64,000 nucleotides of DNA, from positions 48,065,220 through 48,129,219 of the forward strand of contig CM030714.1 in assembly GCA_017979445.1 (NCBI GenBank), read 5' to 3'. The translations under genes were made by a program, and so were the position numbers. Positions within the stretch are counted from its first letter, which is position 1, and each line of letters starts with the position of its first letter. This stretch comes from Akebia trifoliata (lineage: Eukaryota; Streptophyta; Magnoliopsida; Ranunculales; Lardizabalaceae). Shown piece after piece: positions 57,958-64,000 of this stretch. Under the pieces are notes generated by a model. It saw only the letters and a program-made list of their open reading frames with translations. It was not told the origin of the DNA and did not search any database.

Positions 57958-59401
57958 TCAAAGGACGAGAGCTGCATATAGTAGCTGGTTCCAAGTATCA
58001 GGTAATCCGGGAAGACACCAATGACTGCAATCTATGCCACTGTGATCACCACTGTAAGCCGAAGGGTGCGCGTCCTTTCTCAATTGTGATAGTGTGGTCA
58101 CGTCGAGGAGATACACTGGGGTTCTTATCCTACTTAGTACTTTGCTCACCACAGTTACCTCCGGAGGCAGACCGGCCGGATACGTTGACCCTGAAAGTGG
58201 TTCGCTCTGGCCATTGCAATTCTTCCCTGACTGACTCCAATCCTTCCCTCTAGATAAACAAATAATGGACAAGTAAATCTGTTAATTTGCAGTTAAGATC
58301 ATAGTTTTAAAACTTGAAAAATTCGACTAAGCTGACACAAAAATGCCGATCGTGTGAGAATGAAATAAAATTATATTATGATTCTTTTAAACAAGGGGAT
58401 CAATGATTGGTAATTAGTGAGTGAATAAAATTATATTAATTTTTTTTAATAATAAAGGGAGTCAGGGGTTAGAATTGGAAAAATGATGGACTGACTTCAT
58501 TGGAAACAGCGCTCATGTGACATTGCATGGTGAACTGTTGATCTTTTTACCTTGTAAGAAATCTATGATTATCTGTGCACTGCTACGTTGGGGGTAGTGT
58601 CGAACTCAGCATCCAACCAAGTGAGTGTATCTTAGTAAAGGAGAATTTTGAATATGCTAAAGTTACTCCCTACCACACTAGGCTGACGAAACCATAGAAA
58701 CTTTTCCTTCAGATACAAGTGGAAAGCATCTATCATTTCGTGCACACCTCCACTTCATCTCAATGTAAAACACATTATTGTGCGTCGTCACTCTAACATT
58801 ACTCTTAGAATTTTGGTAACTAATTTAGCAAGTTGACTTCAAAAATGGTTTTAAATTTAGAAAATTGGTTCGCACCCAAAAAGAAAGGAGTTCTGTCTAA
58901 GCTAAGTTTGGAGATGAAAGTTTTCTTTCATTTCTCAACGATGAAGTCAGATTAAGTTCATGAGCTTATTATCCTAGAGATGGGACGTAAAAAAAGGAAA
59001 GATAGGGATGGAGTTTATCTCATTTTTGACATAACAGGCCTTTAATGGGAGACCCGCACGACGGGTTATTGACTCAGTGGTAGAGCATGCCCTTGATAAT
59101 TGTGTCATTGTGCCTGAGTTGTGAGGGCTCTTAGCCACATGGATAGTTCTTCGAATTTCGATAACTAATTTAGCAAGTTGATTTCAAAATTATTTTTAAA
59201 TTAAGAAAATATTTTAAATTAATTTTTAATATTTTAAAATAAATAAAAATACTTATTTCTTGTTTAAAAAAAAAAGTATAACACAAATAGTTTAGTTCAA
59301 TTTCTATCCCCAATCCATGCACTTTTGAGCTAACTTGATGGGATTGATGATTTGCCAACTTGACTCAGCGAGTCAGTCCCAATGAGCTGGTCTTTATTTT
59401 C

Positions 59402-59433
<32 letters not shown>

Positions 59434-62400
59434 AAAATGGGTGCTTACTGGTAATGGGTAGGAGAAATCCCTTGGAAGAAAACTTTAGTTTTTAAAGGAT
59501 CAACATTGCTGTCCACCCATCTGCCCCATGTTGTCAACCCTTTATAAAATGCTATAAGACGATCCAAATCTTTATACAATGTCGTCCCCTCTTGCAAGTA
59601 ATCCCATCTGCAACAACACAAACCGTTCCAATTATATATATATATATATATATTACTATTAAGTGTCAATTTAATGAACGATCCTGATACTCTACTCCCA
59701 TTAATTAATTAATTTCAATATATTCAAGTTTGAGTTGATCATTACGGTTGACTTTTTCCTCTATGAGTCCACCAATGCCACGTGTTGAAGATCAGCATGT
59801 CCATACCATTCCATGCGTTACCACCCTCGATGGAATCCAACTTCAAAACTCGGCCCACTGTTTCTCCAACTAGATCTACCAGGTATGGCGTACGATAAAG
59901 CAACAACGTAACTCCATACTCCTGAAATAAACAAAAAAACAAAAACAAAAAAAGTCTGCAATCTTTAGATTTTTATGATAATCACAGCCGTTAGATGTAC
60001 TGAAACGAAGGATATTTTCGTCTTTTTGTAAAAAGGTAGATGCGTGGGGTCAAAAACCTTGCAACTTTTCCTGTAAGCGGTGTCACGGACATCAGCTCAC
60101 GGGGGAAGATTTTAAAAGTACTTCGCTGACTCGATAAGTTCTGGCAGTGATGAAATGACAAATATCTCCTTTTCCTTTACTCCATAGTCCATATTCCATA
60201 TTCCAAAGATGATTTATAAGAAGAATTTATAGTTTTGTTGATATGTCCCATCAAAATTTCATATAAATCTTGAGTCCCCTAATTTTTAAAGTAGACCAGC
60301 CTTACTAACATAAGTGAGGGGAAAAAAAAAAAAAAAAAAGCCCCCACCTACCAGGTCTCATCTACCGTCAAAAAGACCTTGAGATTCGTAAAACAAATCC
60401 TTAAGATTCAGAACAAATCTCAAGATTTTTTCACGGTGTGATGAGACTTAATAAGCCCTTTTTCCTATTTATCTCAGTTATTGGCTCGTTAATTTTACAT
60501 ATAACAAATCAATGATATCAAGTCAAATGATTTGTCTAGATATATAGATAACCATTATTTGTATTTTGCTATGATGATGACCATTTGTTTTTTTCTCCCT
60601 ACTTTTATTAGAAAATCAATTCTTCTCTTGATGTTTTCTTCAAAGGGAGGCCAAATATATTTCTTCTCCTGAAAATGATCTTTTTCGTAAAGAGAGAGAT
60701 TGATGAACTTTTGAGGGATTCATTCATGGAGGGGATTTTAAATCTTAGAAATTATGAAATAACATTTTTTTATTTAAAAATTAATTAAAAAAAAAAAAGA
60801 CCTCTTCCCTCTCTTTTTCTATCTTCCTCTTTCTTTTGTTCCTTCCCTTCCGCTTTAGGGTTTTTACTCCAAGTTTTTATTAGAAATTCTTGAAGATGAT
60901 TTTGGTCTCTTTAATCTTATGTGGTGTTAGTGAATAATTTTATGGATTATTGTGTCATAGATAAAAGTTGGTTATCTTTTCTTTATCTACCCATTTAGTT
61001 GATGGCATGATTGGTGATCTAATCATTGGGTTACAATATCATTAAAAAAAATTCATTTAATATCATAAAATTAAATAAAAAAATCAAATGATTTTTTTTT
61101 TTAATGACGGGGTGTCCAAACTTACGGACGACTAGCAAAACCGGAAGAACTAAGGCCAAAGCCAAGGCATATGGGTTCCTCCCTCATGCACGTGCAACAC
61201 CCGCACATCGCACGCACCGGAGGATGTACCCCCACGGGTGGCCCTGAGAAAATACTACTTATATTGGATCTTAAATGATTGAAAACAACTCTAAACAAAA
61301 TGGCTCATAGGATAGAGTTCAACCATATGATACACATTTCACGATCTTAGTTACAGCAATTTTGGTTGATACAAGTCTTACCCTTGTTTTCCATCATTTC
61401 CAAATAAAAATTCTTAGAATTTGAGAAGGCCTTTTTTATTTTTTGTAAGTCTAACAACAAAAATACAAAGTAGTTCAATCGAAATATTTTGAGAAATTCC
61501 AAGATATTCTAGATCATTCTAAAACATTTTGAGATAATTTGAAACATTCCCAAACATTGTTTTAAATCTCATCTGAGATAGAGACGAATTGTTCGATACA
61601 TCTGGTATCGTCCACCAATGAAACGGATAGACAAGTCAAATGTATCGGACAAGATTTAAAGTCACGATTCATTTGTTTTATTGTTGAACGAGACGACTCA
61701 AACATATCTAAAAACTCGTCCGAGACAACTCGGTCTCATTCAGATAAGACAAGACAAGACGTCAAAACCAGTTTTAAAACCATGTTCCCAAATCATAGAA
61801 TATTTGAACGGGTTAATTTTTCATTCTAATCTTGACCAAAGTTGAAAAAATTTCAAAGATATCTAACTCTCTAAAAATTATTATTGAAACCAAAATTAGT
61901 TCTTAATATTGAATTGGATTAAATATGGACTTCTCCTACAGGTTTGAAGTTTTCAAATTGGCCTTAAAATTTATAATTAAAAAAAAAAAAACCTTGTAAT
62001 TTTGATCAATAATTACCCAAAAATGGAAGTTGCTTTCTTGAATTAATAACGATGTGCAGGCCAATTAAATGATATGGGCAAGTGGGTTTCATCCCTTCTT
62101 TTCATCTTTAATTTCAAACCTTATAAGATCTCTATTCAGAAGAAAAAGCTTGTCAGGTCCCAAAATGTAAAACAGAATAGAATCTATTAAACACAGACAA
62201 ACAAACATGCCCTACTGCAGGAAATGATTTTGTAAATCAGTTCCATTTATTAGAAAATTAAGTGAGTCTTTTTTTTTTTTTTTTTCTGGAAAAAAAAAAA
62301 TAAACAGAGCAACACATGGACTTACCTCGAATGTCACTGAAGCCAAAGAATCTCTTCTTACAACAGTAGTCTTGCTGTTGGGTACTGAAGCATGAATCAT

Positions 62401-62880
62401 ACAAGTTAACGATTGCCACTGATTCAGACTCAGCGAGTCACCGACAAACATGATTTTCTTACCTCTCCATCTCATCAAGAAATCCAAACCATTAAACCTT
62501 AAACAACAACAACAACAAATAAGACCCATTTAGCCAAAAGCGAGACTTGTGAGCTAAATCAAGAAAAATAAATCAAAATGGCCAAATGGGTACCTTGGTA
62601 ATTCACAAGAGCTTGGTTTCCATCTATATTTGAGATAGAGATTATCGGGTCGACCATACTTTTGGCAATTAAACTCAGGATCAATGAAGGGACAAGATGA
62701 TGAATCATAGAGAGGATATGAAGAGTCGAAAATCCAACTTCCTTGAAAGAAATTACAGCTACTCATTTGTTTTCTACCTCTTAAACTAGTCAAGTTGTAT
62801 GATTCCTCTGTTCTAGCTTGTTTCATAAACAAAAACAAGAAGAAAAACAAAGGGGAGACTACTTGGATTCGAAAACCCAT
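57958..62880 (-). CDS. Trichome birefringence-like (TBL) polysaccharide O-acetyltransferase (5 exons)
   Basis: Exons: 62880-62594, 62497-62326, 59921-59746, 59607-59449, 58249-57958; splice borders and phases give 361 codons, the length of TBL37/38-type members. The family sits in the Golgi and acetylates wall polysaccharides such as xylan. Residues 4-20 form a hydrophobic signal or anchor. [20 protein letters not shown] starts at 42 and is the PMR5N domain with its cysteines. The catalytic GDS is at 115-117 ([11 protein letters not shown]), and the D-x-x-H box is at 338-341 ([15 protein letters not shown]). [10 protein letters not shown] and [10 protein letters not shown] are also family motifs. 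All catalytic residues are present. The start at 62880 is chosen because the signal segment follows at once and a TATA box lies 70 bp upstream; the longer open frame to 63012 is probably leader. Confidence 0.93.
58250..59448. other. Intron 4 of the TBL gene
   Basis: Contains two hairpins of the ATAGAxxCTTTT class (about 58500-58620 and 58670-58790) and an (AAT)n run at 59402-59430. Near 59050-59130, GACTCAGTGGTAGAGCATGC matches a tRNA A-box in form and may be a SINE relic; I could not see a matching B-box or a tRNA fold. Confidence 0.5.
59922..62325. other. Intron 2 of the TBL gene
   Basis: A 2.4-kb intron with poly(A) or poly(T) runs (60320-60338, 60788-60799, 61979-61992, 62270-62284) and no recognisable gene. 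The stretch 61100-61250 (GGGGTGTCCAAACTTACGG ... GTACCCCCACGGGTGG) is more GC-rich than its surroundings and may be foreign to the intron, but I do not recognise it. Confidence 0.45.
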
Positions 62881-62950
62881 CTTGGATTTCGATCCTAAAT
62901 AATGAAACAAAAGACTAGAACTGTGAAGGAAAAGCTGTCTGAGAATGAGT

Positions 62951-62960
62951 TTATATATAA
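62951..62960 (-). promoter_or_regulatory. TATA box of the TBL gene
   Basis: TTATATATAA on the minus strand (palindromic), about 70 bp before the ATG at 62880, followed by a CT-rich leader. Confidence 0.7.
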
Positions 62961-64000
62961 AGAGAGAAAGAGCGGTTTTTAATATATAATTTTTAATGAA
63001 TTTTATTTCCAACGTGAGTTGAGAAAAATCTTGGATGGATTTTGTCGTGGAGTTATAGCATGTGAGGTTGGGTTGTCTTTCTTTGTTTTTATTTTATTTT
63101 TAATGTTGAAATTATGAGCCTTATTTATTAATTCTATAAATTTTCTCTTAAAAAAAAAGGAAAGAAATACTAAGATTTTGGTTTTTAGATACAGATCCCC
63201 CTAACCAGAAAACAATAATAAGCAATATTTTAAGACTCAGCCGACTCGAGTCGACTTTACTTGATTAAACTTTATTCAATTTTTGAGGTGACTCAATAGT
63301 AAGACATGTGAACCAACTCTTCTGACTTAAAAAAAAAAAAAAGGTGATTTAGGGAGTAACCGATCTCTTTTTATTTTTCTTGTTTTCTTTTGTATTTCAT
63401 TAAATATGATATCCCCACACCCTTTTAAGATGGGAGTAGTCCTTAAGCAAGTGATTTTTTGCTTATACAATGCTCACCGACTCTCTAACACGTGCCACGT
63501 TAAATCTAACTATGGTAATTTTTTAAATTTTAGATGCATTTAATATACGTGGGCTCATGTGATTGGAGGATACACGATTCTATGAGCAAAACAAATTTTG
63601 ACCTTATGATTGCACTTCCAACCTTTTAAAGTTTTTTAATGTACAATAAAATAAGTTAAAAGACCAATCAATTTCGAACACACGACCATAAGGAGGAAAC
63701 CCTTATAACTAGTTTTACCATTGAACCAAATACCTTTGGTGGTTAGAAAGAGTTAAGCTCATAGTAAGGATTGTGGGACTTAGAAATCTTCAAAAAACTT
63801 TAGAGGTTAAGGAATTTGTTCTGGAATAGAATTTTCAGAAATAAGTTCATAAGAATTTGACTTAGTCAAATCCTTAAAAAAATTTACATCTATAGATTCA
63901 ATGATGTCACTAGTATCCATGTCAAGAAAATGATAAATTAGACTATTCTAAATAAGCATACTTGTCGATAAAACAAATATACAATAAAAAAAATTTCATC
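62961..64000. other. Upstream region of the TBL gene to the window end
   Basis: No gene. On the minus strand, 63740-63670 reads ATTTGGTTCAATGGTAAAAC then GTCGTGTGTTCGAAATTG, the A-box and B-box layout of a tRNA-derived SINE. It is the best SINE-like stretch in the window but short. Near 63540-63580, GGAGGATACACGATTC resembles the shared hairpin core. Confidence 0.4.

Noticed and set aside
59050..59135. A tRNA gene
   Set aside because: An A-box-like GACTCAGTGGTAGAG is present, but I cannot form a cloverleaf or find a proper B-box; at best a SINE relic.
1..64000. CRISPR array, defence island, phage or biosynthetic cluster
   Set aside because: All repeats seen are transposon-derived or simple repeats in a plant nuclear setting, and neighbouring genes have unrelated household functions.

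Overview
The window is nuclear DNA from a flowering plant, most likely a eudicot; I cannot name the species. The evidence is spliced genes with GT-AG introns, plant-specific families (GDSL lipase, TBL acetyltransferase, CHUP1-like, SBP65-like LEA, tRNA-type IPT), AT-rich spacers and a dense load of plant-type MITEs, LINE relics and TRIM-type LTR elements. No CRISPR, operon, phage or other prokaryotic structure is present.

Layout. (1) 1-1345: the last two exons of a GDSL esterase/lipase that begins before the window. (2) 1.3-25.3 kb: a duplicated region with two intact, intronless, same-strand genes for a multi-pass membrane protein (12569-14218 and 23630-25282), plus an inverted, internally deleted fragment of a third copy (3176-3447, minus). 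The spacers are mostly MITEs: a Mutator-type family with 9-bp target duplications, hAT-type elements, a family inserted in (TA)n, and a 1.4-kb element with about 235-bp inverted repeats. (3) 25.97-27.90 kb: a 5'-truncated, frameshifted LINE. (4) 28650-39190, minus: a complete ten-exon tRNA dimethylallyltransferase gene (IPT9 type) whose introns hold three non-LTR relics, tandem duplications and a degenerate second copy of exon 7. (5) 39.2-50.0 kb: a gene-free spacer with hAT-type MITEs, minisatellites and, just before the next gene, a 137-bp tandem duplication that doubles a G-box. (6) 50028-55517, plus: a six-exon CHUP1/IPGA1-type coiled-coil, proline-rich protein; intron 4 holds a complete 862-bp TRIM element. 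(7) 55932-57065, minus: a three-exon SBP65-like LEA gene with one in-frame stop, convergent with the CHUP1-like gene; a hairpin MITE lies between the two stop codons. (8) 57958-62880, minus: a five-exon TBL-type polysaccharide O-acetyltransferase. (9) 62.9-64 kb: its upstream region.

The genes do not form a pathway; this is ordinary plant gene order. The more unusual content is structural: a palindromic core shared by hairpin elements with unrelated ends, a paralogous empty site that dates one MITE insertion, the relic exon 7, and the TRIM whose pre-insertion site can be read from neighbouring repeats. I found no convincing new gene system. Exon coordinates come from reading splice signals and checking that phases add up; no alignment or transcript data were used.
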